From NCBI GenBank assembly GCA_028818795.1, contig JAPPND010000054.1, forward strand, positions 49,775 through 90,267: a stretch of DNA of 40,493 nt. Reading direction: 5' to 3'. Below the pieces are notes generated by a model. The model worked only from the letters and a program-made list of their open reading frames with translations. It ran no database searches and was not told the DNA's origin. The translations under genes and the position numbers were made by a program. Positions 18,044 through 27,011 of the stretch are shown piece after piece. Every line of letters starts with the position of its first letter. Within the stretch, counting starts at the first letter, position 1. This DNA comes from Gammaproteobacteria bacterium (GTDB lineage: Bacteria > Pseudomonadota > Gammaproteobacteria > Pseudomonadales > Azotimanducaceae).

Positions 18044-21000
18044 ATGGCACGAAGACCTCCCTGGATTCCTTGGCATCAAGTCGTAACACTGCGCGAAGAT
18101 GTGCGCACTGGCGAACTGTCGCTCGCGGATTTCGCGGCGGACCTGCACGATGTCGTGATGCGTAAGGGGGCGCGGCCGGTCTACGAAGACCCAGTCCGCT
18201 TCTTCGCCCTGACCTATCCAACGTTGTCTTTGCGGGATCTTGCGCGCGACGTTGCGCAACGCCTCGCAGGCAAGAACGACAAAGCCATTCGTCAGCTCGA
18301 ACTCACCTACGGCGGTGGCAAGACCCATACGCTGGTGACCCTTCACCATCTAGCGAGGAATCCCGAAACGTTGCCGTCCCTACCTGCGGTGGAGCAGTTC
18401 CGTGCACATATCGGCATGCCGTTGCCAGCGGCCCGCGTCGCGGCGCTCTGCTTTGACAAGCTCGACGTTGAGAAGGGCATGGAGGTTCGTGGGCCGACCG
18501 GCGACCTGCGCTGGCTTAGGCACCCGTGGAGCGTGTTGGCGTTCCAGATCGCGGGCGAAGGTGGCCTGCGTGCGCTCCATCCCGATGGGTTAGACGCCGA
18601 GCGAGAGACCCCGCCCGCCGAGCCGCTGCTCGCCGAACTATTGTCTCAGCCGCTCGCAGAGGGCCTCGCGACGCTCGTACTTATCGACGAAGTACTGATG
18701 TACGCCCGTGAGAAGGCCGCAATGGACGGAAGTTGGCGGACGCGGCTGATCGGCTTCTTCCAATACCTGTGCCAGGCAACCGCCCGCGTGGACCGGTGCG
18801 CCTTGGTCGCCTCCCTGTTGGCCTCCGATCCAGCCAAGGCCGACTCCGTCGGCAGGACCATCAGCCAGAGCGTTTTCGACGTCTTCAATCGCCAACGGGA
18901 GGAGGGCATTCAGCCGGTGGGCAAGCAGGACGTGGCCGAAGTGCTGCGTCGGCGTTTCTTCGAGCCTGGGTCCATCGCCGATCAGGATGCCTTCCGGTCC
19001 CATGTCACCGCAACGGTGGCCAACATCGCGGCAATCAATGACGCCGTGCGCAAGGACCGATCAACTGCGGAACAGCGGTTCCTCGAAGGCTACCCATTTC
19101 ATCCGGACTTGACCGAGATCTTCTACACGAAGTGGACACAGCTGGACGGCTTCCAGCGCACGCGCGGCATCCTCCGCACCTTCGCTATCGCGCTGCGCGA
19201 TGCGGAAGCATGGGACACAGCACCGCTCGTCGGTCCAAATGTGTTCCTGTCGGCGCCAGGCATCGACGGCCTCGCCGAGGCCGCACGTGAGCTCGCTGGC
19301 ACCGCGACCCGCGAGGTGACTGACAAGGGCGGCAATGAATGGAACGCCGTACTCGAGGGGGAACTCGGCAAGGCGCGCGCCATCCAGGACGAGCAACGCG
19401 CACTCAAACACCGCGAGATGGAACAGGCCGTGACCGCCACGTTCCTGAGTTCGCAACCAATCGGCCAGAAAGCGCATACGCCAGAACTGATGGCACTGGT
19501 AGGAACAACCCGCCCCGATCGCATCGAATTCGAGAAGGGTTTGCGGCATTGGACAGAGACATCCTGGTTCCTCGACGAGGCGGAGTTTTCGAGTCCTGCC
19601 GCCGACGGCGATTCCACAGACTTGCCCAAGTCTTGGCGGCTCGGCAACCGCCCGAACCTTAAGCAGATGCATCACGACGCGTGCGCAAACCGCATCACCG
19701 ACGAGTTCGTCGAGCAGGCCCTAGTTGCGGAGGTTCGCCGGACCAAGAGCCTCACTCAAGGCGCGTCGGCGACGGGAACGCGGGTACACACGTTGCCAGA
19801 GCGCCCACGCGACGTCGAGGACGACGGCGAGTTCCACTTCGCCATCCTCGGTCCGGCGGCCGTCTCCGACTCTGGGAAGCCGAGTACAACGGCGCGGCGG
19901 TTCATCGACGAGACCACCGGGCCGGATCGTCCCCGGGTCCGCCGGAACGCCGTCGTATTGGTGGCTCCCTCCCGCGACGGGTTGGCTGCCGCCCGCGCCC
20001 GCATCCGCGAGTACCTAGGATGGGAAGAGGTCCGCAGTCAGCTTCAGCACCAGACGCAGGACGTCCACCGAGAAGGAATGCTCGCAAACTGGACGGAACA
20101 GTCGCGCAGTCGCATCCCGGACGCGATCCGCCAGGCCTGGTCGATCATCGTCACCGTCAACGAGCAGAACGACATTCACGCGTTCAAGGCGACAATCGGG
20201 AACGACCCTCTGTTCTCGATCGTCAAGGGGGACCGGCGTTCGCGCATTCAGGAGACCGCGATAAGCGCGGAGGCGATGCTACCTGGTGGTCCATACGACC
20301 TCTGGCGCGAGGACGAACCCTCGCGCCGCGTCAAGAACCTGATCGGGGCGTTCGCGGAGAATCCGAAGCTGCCAAAGATGCTGCGGAGCAAGGAGATTCT
20401 GGACACCATCGACCGGGGGGTCCGCGACGGCGTGTTCGTGGCCTCGCTCCGGCGACCAGACAGGTCGGTCCGGACGTGGTGGCGTAGCCCGATCGACGAG
20501 ACGGCCCGGGTCGATCCGGCGCTGGAGTTGTTCCTGCCGCAGAACGCCACGCTTTCGGATCTCGATCCGACCTTGCTCGCACCCAACGTGCTCCCAGGGC
20601 TGTGGTCCGACAACACGATCAAGGTAGCTGACACCATCGCTTACTTTGCTGGCGAGCGGATCGTGAACGTGCAGCGGGAAGGTTACGAGGAGCCGGTTTC
20701 CATTCCAGCCAGCCCGCGTGAAGAGGTGGAAGCGGCAGCTCTGGCCGCAGTAGCCGAGGGCAGCCTGTGGTTGGTACACGGTCCCGCGAGTTTTCAAGGC
20801 GAGCCGGTTCCGCCCGGCATACTTGGGGACGCAGCAGAGTTGCGCGCACCGATGCAGCCGCTAGCCGTCGACCGGTTGACCCAAGACGCGTTGCCGGGGG
20901 CCTGGGAGGACGGCAGAACCAGCGCCCTGGCGCTGTCTGCGGCGCTGTCGGTAAACGCTGGGGCACCGCTTCCATGGTCAATTCTGCGTCGCGCGATAGA

Positions 21001-21364
21001 CGACGCGGTCAAGTCTCGATGGTTGGAACTCGCTTCGGACGCTGGAACATGGCCCTGCGACGCGGCAGCCGCATCCGCCGTGAAGCTGACGGTCCCGGTG
21101 CACAAGCCCGGCACGGAGATCCATGACCCCGGATTCGAAGCAGCCGCAACGGGAACCCACGTGGGAGCTGCCGACCTAGAACCCAACGAACTCCAAGATC
21201 TGGTCGACGCGCTGCCGGACGTGGTCAAGGCCTCGGCCGGCCTGCCGCTGCGGTTCCACGTTCGCATCACGCTGGGAGACGGTGAAGACGTGCCTGCCGA
21301 ATCGGCATCTTCACTCAACGACATTCTTGAGGGCATACATCCCGAGCTTCGGTTGAAGGACTGA
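18044..21364 (+). CDS. DUF499 AAA-type ATPase
   Basis: The 1106-aa protein matches the DUF499/COG1483 class of P-loop ATPases. It begins MARRPPWIPWHQVVTLREDV. It has Walker A in YGGGKTH (89-95) and Walker B in LVLIDEV (211-217), then long helical regions and a late beta-rich C-terminus. This class is related in layout to the large ATPases of BREX-type systems (BrxC/PglY). In defence islands it commonly sits beside DUF1156 methylases, as here. It probably assembles on DNA and powers or gates restriction. The reading frame is intact. ATG 18044 is the first start that keeps the conserved N-terminus; the RBS is weak. It is the last gene of the operon. Confidence 0.83.
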   Translation: MARRPPWIPWHQVVTLREDVRTGELSLADFAADLHDVVMRKGARPVYEDPVRFFALTYPTLSLRDLARDVAQRLAGKNDKAIRQLELTYGGGKTHTLVTLHHLARNPETLPSLPAVEQFRAHIGMPLPAARVAALCFDKLDVEKGMEVRGPTGDLRWLRHPWSVLAFQIAGEGGLRALHPDGLDAERETPPAEPLLAELLSQPLAEGLATLVLIDEVLMYAREKAAMDGSWRTRLIGFFQYLCQATARVDRCALVASLLASDPAKADSVGRTISQSVFDVFNRQREEGIQPVGKQDVAEVLRRRFFEPGSIADQDAFRSHVTATVANIAAINDAVRKDRSTAEQRFLEGYPFHPDLTEIFYTKWTQLDGFQRTRGILRTFAIALRDAEAWDTAPLVGPNVFLSAPGIDGLAEAARELAGTATREVTDKGGNEWNAVLEGELGKARAIQDEQRALKHREMEQAVTATFLSSQPIGQKAHTPELMALVGTTRPDRIEFEKGLRHWTETSWFLDEAEFSSPAADGDSTDLPKSWRLGNRPNLKQMHHDACANRITDEFVEQALVAEVRRTKSLTQGASATGTRVHTLPERPRDVEDDGEFHFAILGPAAVSDSGKPSTTARRFIDETTGPDRPRVRRNAVVLVAPSRDGLAAARARIREYLGWEEVRSQLQHQTQDVHREGMLANWTEQSRSRIPDAIRQAWSIIVTVNEQNDIHAFKATIGNDPLFSIVKGDRRSRIQETAISAEAMLPGGPYDLWREDEPSRRVKNLIGAFAENPKLPKMLRSKEILDTIDRGVRDGVFVASLRRPDRSVRTWWRSPIDETARVDPALELFLPQNATLSDLDPTLLAPNVLPGLWSDNTIKVADTIAYFAGERIVNVQREGYEEPVSIPASPREEVEAAALAAVAEGSLWLVHGPASFQGEPVPPGILGDAAELRAPMQPLAVDRLTQDALPGAWEDGRTSALALSAALSVNAGAPLPWSILRRAIDDAVKSRWLELASDAGTWPCDAAAASAVKLTVPVHKPGTEIHDPGFEAAATGTHVGAADLEPNELQDLVDALPDVVKASAGLPLRFHVRITLGDGEDVPAESASSLNDILEGIHPELRLKD

Positions 21365-21370
21365 GAAACG

Positions 21371-21434
21371 GCCGCAGGCCACGACGCACTAGTCCTGTGC
21401 TCGTACGAGTGGGTGTGGATGCGCCCCCTGCGGC
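21371..21434. terminator. Possible stem-loop after the DUF499 gene
   Basis: GCCGCAGG (21371-21378) pairs with CCTGCGGC (21427-21434), starting 7 nt after the stop. The long loop contains the palindrome CTCGTACGAG. There is no clear U-tract after it, so a rho-independent terminator is only tentative. The rest of the 255-bp gap before fbiC shows nothing recognisable. Confidence 0.25.
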
Positions 21435-21619
21435 TTTAGGCGGCCGCTACGTGCGCCAATCTAGACCTTCGGCGACTGAGCAGTCAACGTGTTGTGGCGG
21501 GGACCGGCCGGCAAGGACGTGCGGGGGTTCAGACTAGGCGCCGAGCGGCCGAGCGGTCATAGCATGGCATCCCTCTCCCGCCCCAAGCATAATGCCCCCT
21601 TGGCGCAGGTAGGGACGAC

Positions 21620-24106
21620 ATGAATACGGTGACACGGGGACCGAGTGTGGCCGACATCCTGCGACGTGCCGAGCGGGGTGCACTGCCGACGGAGGCGGAA
21701 GCCCTAGCATTTTCGGATTTCGAAGACACCCGCGCACTGGCCAACGTCGCTGCGGCCCTGCGCGACCAAGGCTTCCTCAACCTAGTCACCTACTCCAAGA
21801 AGATCTTCATCCCCTTGACCCACCTCTGCCGCGACGTCTGCCACTACTGCACGTTCGCCCAGACACCGTCCAAGCTCGACAACCCGCACATGGAACTCGA
21901 TGCTGTCCTGGAAGTCGCCCGCCACGGCGCGGAGATGGGCTGCAAGGAAGCGCTGTTCACCCTCGGCGAAAAGCCCGAACTCCGCTATCGCGCCGCCCGC
22001 GAATGGCTCGCCGAACACGGCTACACCACGACACTCGAATACCTCCACGACGCCGCGAAGGCGGTGTTCGAGGAGACCGGTCTACTCCCGCACCTGAATC
22101 CCGGCAACATGACCCCCGAGGAGGTCGCGACTCTCCGGCCCGTCTCGCCGTCCATGGGCATCATGCTGGAGTCGGCGTCCGACCGGCTGACCGAGAAGGG
22201 GATGCCCCACTACGGTTCGCCGGACAAAATTCCCGCCGTGCGCCTGCAGACGCTTGCCGATGCCGGCGAAGCGCGGATTCCGTTCACCACCGGCATTCTC
22301 ATCGGCATCGGAGAGACCCGCAGGGAGCGCATCGAGGCGCTGCTGGCGATCCGCCGCGTGCACGAACGCTACGGGCACATCCAGGAAATCATCGTGCAGA
22401 ACTTCCGCGCCAAGCCCGGCACGAAGATGCGCAGCGCCCCGGAGCCCGACCTCGACGAATTGCTGTGGACCATTTCCGTCGCCCGCATCGTGTTCGGACC
22501 CGAAATGAGCGTTCAGGCGCCGCCGAACCTAAGCCCCGGCGTGCTGAGCCAGATCGTCGCGGCCGGCATCAACGACTGGGGCGGCGTGTCGCCGCTGACG
22601 CCGGACTTCGTGAACCCGGAAGCACCGTGGCCACACCTCGACGAACTGGCCCGGGAGACGGCCATCGCCGGCAAGGAACTGCACGAGCGGCTGACCATCT
22701 ATCCCCGCTTCGCCCTGGACCCGGATACCTGGGTGGACGCTGGACTACGGGCCGCCGTGCTCGACAAGATCGACGGCGAAGGCCTGCCCCGGACGGACGA
22801 TTGGTGTCCGGGAGACGAGACCATGCCACCCACCGAGGTGCTCGAACGGATTGCCGCTCCGCCGTTGCGCGTATCGGACGACATCGAAGCCATCTTGGAC
22901 CGCGGCAATGCCGGGCAGGATCTCGCCGAAGCCGAAATCGTGCGCCTGATCCGTGCGCGCGGGGACGACTTCAGCGCTGTCGTGCAGGCTGCCGACGGGC
23001 TGCGGAAAAAGCAAAACGGCGACATGGTTTCCTACGTCGTCAACCGCAACATCAACTACACGAACATCTGCTATTTCAAGTGCCAGTTCTGCGCGTTCTC
23101 GAAGGGCAAACTGGCGGAGAACCTGCGCGGGCGACCCTACGACCTGAGCCACGACGAGATCCAACGCCGTACCCGCGAAGCCTGGGAGCGGGGCGGCACC
23201 GAAGTGTGCATGCAGGGCGGCATTCATCCGGAATACACCGGATCGACCTACGTCGACATCCTGCACGCCGTGAAGGAAGCCGTGCCCGAGATGCACATCC
23301 ACGCCTTCTCGCCACTCGAGGTCTGGCAAGGCGCGGCAACCGCCAATCTCCCCCTCGAGGAATACCTGCGACGCCTCAAGGAGGCGGGGCTCGGCACGCT
23401 GCCCGGCACGGCCGCCGAGATACTCGACGACGAGGTCCGCGCCGTCATCTGCCCGGACAAGATCAACACCGCGCAGTGGCTCGAGGTCATGGAGACCGCC
23501 CACCGGGTGGGTTTCCGGACCACGGCGACCATCATGTACGGCCATGTCGACCAGCCCAAGCACTGGGCTCGGCACTTGATCCGAATCCGCGACCTGCAGA
23601 AGCGAACCGGCGGCTTCACCGAGTTCGTGCCGCTGCCCTTCGTTCACATGGAGGCCCCGCTCTATCTCAAGGGCCGGGCGCGCCGGGGTCCGACATTCCG
23701 GGAGGCGATCCTGGTCCACGCCGTTGCCAGGCTGGCCCTCAACCCCTATGTCACGAACATCCAGGCGAGTTGGGTGAAGATGGGGCACGACGGCGTCGTC
23801 GCGGCGCTGAATGCGGGCTGCAACGACCTCGGCGGCACCCTGATGAACGAGAGCATCACCCGCGCTGCAGGCGCCGGGCACGGCCAGGAGACGTCACCCA
23901 AACGCATGATCGCGATGATCGATGCCGCCGGGCGCAAGCCACGCCAGCGCACGACGGAGTACGGTGACGTGGATGCCGCCACGGCGCGGCGCGGCCTGGA
24001 TGCCGACGAACTGTCGATGATCGTCAATACGCCGGCACGAAAGTACGAGCGCAAGCGAACCCATTCGCTGGTGAAGAACGAGATTTCCGCGATCAACGTG
24101 GGCTAG
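21620..24106 (+). CDS. fbiC: FO synthase, fused CofG-CofH (7,8-didemethyl-8-hydroxy-5-deazariboflavin synthase)
   Basis: This enzyme builds the deazaflavin chromophore FO from tyrosine and a ribityl-uracil using two radical-SAM reactions. The 828-aa protein has an N-terminal CofG half with the cluster-binding C70-x3-C74-x2-C77 (CRDVCHYC). Its C-terminal CofH half has C484-x3-C488-x2-C491 (CYFKCQFC). SAM-binding glycine-rich segments follow in each half (GEKPE, MQGGIHPEYTG). Such fusions are typical of Actinobacteria and some Proteobacteria; archaea usually have two proteins. ATG 21620 fits the family start. The gene lies 18 kb from the cofECD-type genes, on the other side of the putative defence operon. 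Confidence 0.95.
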   Translation: MNTVTRGPSVADILRRAERGALPTEAEALAFSDFEDTRALANVAAALRDQGFLNLVTYSKKIFIPLTHLCRDVCHYCTFAQTPSKLDNPHMELDAVLEVARHGAEMGCKEALFTLGEKPELRYRAAREWLAEHGYTTTLEYLHDAAKAVFEETGLLPHLNPGNMTPEEVATLRPVSPSMGIMLESASDRLTEKGMPHYGSPDKIPAVRLQTLADAGEARIPFTTGILIGIGETRRERIEALLAIRRVHERYGHIQEIIVQNFRAKPGTKMRSAPEPDLDELLWTISVARIVFGPEMSVQAPPNLSPGVLSQIVAAGINDWGGVSPLTPDFVNPEAPWPHLDELARETAIAGKELHERLTIYPRFALDPDTWVDAGLRAAVLDKIDGEGLPRTDDWCPGDETMPPTEVLERIAAPPLRVSDDIEAILDRGNAGQDLAEAEIVRLIRARGDDFSAVVQAADGLRKKQNGDMVSYVVNRNINYTNICYFKCQFCAFSKGKLAENLRGRPYDLSHDEIQRRTREAWERGGTEVCMQGGIHPEYTGSTYVDILHAVKEAVPEMHIHAFSPLEVWQGAATANLPLEEYLRRLKEAGLGTLPGTAAEILDDEVRAVICPDKINTAQWLEVMETAHRVGFRTTATIMYGHVDQPKHWARHLIRIRDLQKRTGGFTEFVPLPFVHMEAPLYLKGRARRGPTFREAILVHAVARLALNPYVTNIQASWVKMGHDGVVAALNAGCNDLGGTLMNESITRAAGAGHGQETSPKRMIAMIDAAGRKPRQRTTEYGDVDAATARRGLDADELSMIVNTPARKYERKRTHSLVKNEISAINVG

Positions 24107-24144
24107 TACCGCATCCGGAACTGAAGGTGCGCGTATCGGACGGG

Positions 24145-24204
24145 CCGAGGAGTCTGCGCCGCAGTAGCGGTACGGAGTGCCGCTGCAAGGCGCAGAGTCC
24201 TCGG
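24145..24204. terminator. Long hairpin after fbiC
   Basis: Arms 24145-24160 (CCGAGGAGTCTGCGCC) and 24189-24204 pair with one mismatch. The enclosed GCAGTAGCGG / CCGCTGC sequences can extend the stem. It starts 39 nt after the fbiC stop. It could end transcription or be a REP-like palindrome. A second stem, GCCAGA (24220-24225) / TCTGGC (24245-24250), follows. Confidence 0.4.
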
Positions 24205-24284
24205 GCGGTGGGGGCTGGGGCCAGACGGCGAGCCCAGCGAGCCATCTGGCGGCGTTGTCCCGTCCCGCGGAACTGTCACAGCAC

Positions 24285-24322
24285 GGGCGACCGCGCGCCC
24301 TCCGGGCGCGTTAGGGTCGCCC
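24285..24322. repeat. Dispersed palindromic repeat R1, copy a
   Basis: Outer arms GGGCGACC (24285-24292) and GGTCGCCC (24315-24322) enclose inner arms CGCGCCC (24294-24300) and GGGCGCG (24304-24310). The same architecture and nearly the same bases recur at 29715-29753. It ends right at the 3' end of the convergent GNAT gene. Confidence 0.8.
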
Positions 24323-24883
24323 CTACGTGAGCCGGCTCAAGCTCCACATGGCGTAGATCCGAGTGTTGCTCAGTTCGCCGTTCGTGGCCCGTTCGTGTGC
24401 CTTGAGCGTCGCTTCCAACGCGAAACCGAGTCGTTCCGGAATCGCGTAGCTGCGGGCGTTCAGTTCGTCGACCCGGATCTCGACCCGTTCTGCCGCCAGC
24501 GAACGAAAGGCCAATTCGGTAAGTGCGCGCGTCGCCTCGGTAGCGTAGCCGTTGCCGACGGCGCCGGTGCGCAGCCAGTAGCCGATCTCGAACCGCGGGA
24601 CCGCCCAGTCCCGCGCCTTTAGGCTGCAACAACCGACGATGCGCCGCCGTCCCTTGGTGACGATCAGAACGCTGTAGTCGTCCCCATCCTTCGCGTTTTT
24701 GGTGGCGACCTCGCAGAACGACCGCGCCTTGCCGAGATCGTAGGGCTCAACCGCCCAAGGCATCCACTGCCGCAATTCGGGCAGTGATTCGTTGACGGCC
24801 TTGTAGAACTTCCGTGCGTCCCGGGGAACCGGCAGACGCAGCAGGAGACGCTCCGTCTCGACCTTCTTCGGATAACGCACCAT
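24323..24883 (-). CDS. GNAT family N-acetyltransferase (RimJ/RimL-like)
   Basis: The 186-aa protein has the RimJ/RimL layout: TERLLLRLPVPRDARKFYKAVNESLPELRQWMPWA near the N-terminus, a GCCSLKARD strand, FEIGYWLR, the acetyl-CoA loop VGNGYATEA, then LNARSYAIPERLGFALEATL. It probably transfers acetyl from acetyl-CoA to the N-terminus of a protein, or to a small amine; the target is unknown. ATG 24883 lies 6 nt after the stop of the upstream unknown protein, so the two are likely co-transcribed. The product is of ordinary length and looks intact. Confidence 0.85.
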   Translation of the reverse strand: MVRYPKKVETERLLLRLPVPRDARKFYKAVNESLPELRQWMPWAVEPYDLGKARSFCEVATKNAKDGDDYSVLIVTKGRRRIVGCCSLKARDWAVPRFEIGYWLRTGAVGNGYATEATRALTELAFRSLAAERVEIRVDELNARSYAIPERLGFALEATLKAHERATNGELSNTRIYAMWSLSRLT

Positions 24884-24889
24884 CGGACC

Positions 24890-25996
24890 CTAGTCGAGCG
24901 GTTCTCCGTAGATGTCGACCTCGTCGTAGCGCAGCCAGGTCGGGTCGTAGTCCGGGTCGCGGTCGAATCCCCGTGGAATGCCCCAATCGGGCTTCACGTC
25001 CATATCGTAGTCCGCCGGCAGGTCGCCCGAGGTGCGTTTCGACAACTCGTCGTGCAGCGGCATGAGGACGCGGGAAAGCTCCGGCGGCATGGGGCCCTTT
25101 CCCGAGGGCGAGGTCTGCCCCACCGGGTGCTTGCCGGTTTCCTTGTCCCGGCGGAACGCCATCTTCGAGTATTCGCCCTGTTCCTTCTTGTCGGCATCCG
25201 TCATGGCCGCATTCACGGTCCTTCCAACCGGGACCACCGGCGTGTAGACGCCTTTCGTCAGGGCATCGGCGGGCTGGAGTGCGTCCGGCAGCGGACCGGC
25301 CCCGACCGTCACTTCGCCGTGATCGCAGCGAATCCAGAAACCCCCGTGGGCCCCGTCGGGGAACGCGTAGCGGGGGGTATCGGTGAACTCCTCGGCGAAG
25401 GTGTAGACGACATTCCTGAGACCGTCCGCGTATTTCTCGGAAACCGCCCGGGTGGTCACGATATGCCTCGCGACACTCACCCACTCGGGGGTCATCCACA
25501 CGAAACGGGGCATCGTGCGAGGTGCCATGGCGTCGTGCAGCGAACGCAGTACCGCGCCGAGCACGGCGTGCGCGGGGAAGCGGCCTTGGAATTCCCACCG
25601 CGAGAGCTTCTGAAGTCGCGCCTGGACCGCGGCGACCAGGTCTGGATCCTTGCCGCGGAAAATGACGCGCCCGAGGTTGCTCATGACCGAGTGATCGCCC
25701 TCGATCTTCAAATCGCAGGCTTCGAGGCAGAGTTCGCCGACGTGCGCGGATACCTTGGCCCCGTCGAAATGGGCGTGCCAGGCGAGCGATGGGCCGGTAT
25801 GCAGATAGGCTGGTGCATTGTGCGCCACTTCGCACAGCGAGAACCGGCCGAGGTCGGCCAGACCGTCGGCATGCCGGTCGGCCGCTGCCGCGAGAGCCTC
25901 GCCTGCGGCCGCCACCCATTCCGGGGAGGCGAAGGTCAAGTCCCCGATACCATCCGCCATGGCAGCCAGAACCACCGAGTGATGGCCCGCACGCAT
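24890..25996 (-). CDS. Unknown 368-aa protein with internal duplication
   Basis: I do not recognise this protein with confidence. Two copies of a module are visible. The first begins FASPEWVAAAGEALAAAADR with HADGLADLGRFSLCE (about residues 22-55). The second begins WMTPEWVSVARHIV with YADGLRNVVYTFAEE (about 167-203). Beta-rich segments follow in each, LAWHAHFDGAKVSAHVG and GFWIRCDHGEVTVGAG. The pattern recalls SCP2-like lipid-binding domains but is not decisive. The C-terminal third is charged and proline-rich and probably extended. There is no signal peptide. ATG 25996 has GGGAG with 6-nt spacing. The GNAT gene follows directly. Confidence 0.6.
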   Translation of the reverse strand: MRAGHHSVVLAAMADGIGDLTFASPEWVAAAGEALAAAADRHADGLADLGRFSLCEVAHNAPAYLHTGPSLAWHAHFDGAKVSAHVGELCLEACDLKIEGDHSVMSNLGRVIFRGKDPDLVAAVQARLQKLSRWEFQGRFPAHAVLGAVLRSLHDAMAPRTMPRFVWMTPEWVSVARHIVTTRAVSEKYADGLRNVVYTFAEEFTDTPRYAFPDGAHGGFWIRCDHGEVTVGAGPLPDALQPADALTKGVYTPVVPVGRTVNAAMTDADKKEQGEYSKMAFRRDKETGKHPVGQTSPSGKGPMPPELSRVLMPLHDELSKRTSGDLPADYDMDVKPDWGIPRGFDRDPDYDPTWLRYDEVDIYGEPLD

Positions 25997-26034
25997 AGAC
26001 GCTCCCTTTGATCTCGTGGTCGGAACCGCTAATC

Positions 26035-26919
26035 CTACACGGGCAGGTAGTGGTCAACGAGCAGCATGACGCATAGCAGCGCGAGATAGACGATCGAGTA
26101 CTTGAAGGTCGCGATCGGCGCACGTTCCACACCGCCTCGCAGCAAGACGACAGCGCACGCAAGGAAGCCCGCTCCGAGGACCAGCGCACCCGTCAGGTAG
26201 ACAAGGCCGCTCATGCCAATGGCAAAAGGCGCGACGCTCACCAGGCAAAGGACGATCGTGTAGTAGAGGATCTGCCGCCGGGTGTAGGCGTCGCCATGTG
26301 TGATCGGCAGCATGGGGACATCCACCTTCTCGTAGTCGCGGCGCCGGTCGATCGCAAGGGCCCAGAAATGAGGTGGCGTCCACACGAAAATGATGAGCAG
26401 CAGGATGAGACCGCCCCATTCGATGGAGTTGGTCACCGCGGTCCACCCGAACAGCGGCGGCGCGGCACCGAACACGCCGCCGATGACGATGTTCTGGGGC
26501 GTCGCGCGTTTCAGGTAGAGGGTGTAGAGCAGCCCGTAGCCGATCCACGACACGAGGTTCAATCCGGCGGTAAGGGGGTTGACCCAGATGACGAGCACCG
26601 CCAGCCCGGCGATCCCGAGTACCGCGGCAAACACGATCCCGGCTGTCGGACTGACGCGGCCCTTCGGAATCGGCCGGTTCCGGGTACGCGCCATGCGGGC
26701 GTCGATCCGGGCATCGGCGATGTGGTTCACGGCCGCGGCGGAACCCGCCACCAGCGCGATGCCACCGAGACCAGCCAACACGATGGTCAGCGGCGGCATG
26801 TCCGGCGTCGCGAGCAGCATCCCCACCAAGGCGCACAGCAACATGAGCAGCACGACCCGCGGCTTCGTCAACTCCAGGTAGTCGCGCCACGTCGCCGCGC
26901 CGACAGCGGCTTCGCTCAT
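26035..26919 (-). CDS. ctaB: Protohaem IX farnesyltransferase (haem O synthase)
   Basis: CtaB/CyoE is an integral membrane prenyltransferase that attaches farnesyl to haem B to give haem O for terminal oxidases. The 294-aa protein has about nine hydrophobic segments. The first aspartate-rich site is N65-x3-D69-x3-D73 in NHIADARIDARMARTRNRP. A second conserved site is in RRRDYEKVDVPMLP, preceded by TPPHFWALAI. The start ELTKPRV is typical. ATG 26919 has GGAGG upstream. No oxidase structural genes are nearby, so it serves an oxidase encoded elsewhere. Symbols ctaB and cyoE are used for the same function. Confidence 0.95.
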   Translation of the reverse strand: MSEAAVGAATWRDYLELTKPRVVLLMLLCALVGMLLATPDMPPLTIVLAGLGGIALVAGSAAAVNHIADARIDARMARTRNRPIPKGRVSPTAGIVFAAVLGIAGLAVLVIWVNPLTAGLNLVSWIGYGLLYTLYLKRATPQNIVIGGVFGAAPPLFGWTAVTNSIEWGGLILLLIIFVWTPPHFWALAIDRRRDYEKVDVPMLPITHGDAYTRRQILYYTIVLCLVSVAPFAIGMSGLVYLTGALVLGAGFLACAVVLLRGGVERAPIATFKYSIVYLALLCVMLLVDHYLPV

Positions 26920-27011
26920 TCCCGGCCTCCGAGGCCGACGAACGCGACGGCCGCACGCGATGCGATAAGCTGTCGGGCTATCGACAGCATGATCGAACAG
27001 GAGACCAGTGC

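Noticed and set aside
22003-23967. 654-aa alternative frame inside fbiC
   Set aside because: Arginine/glycine/proline-rich shadow of a high-GC gene; the FbiC frame contains both radical-SAM motifs.
24747-26189. 480-aa minus-strand frame over the GNAT and duplicated-module genes
   Set aside because: It overlaps two better-supported genes on the same strand and is arginine-rich without motifs.
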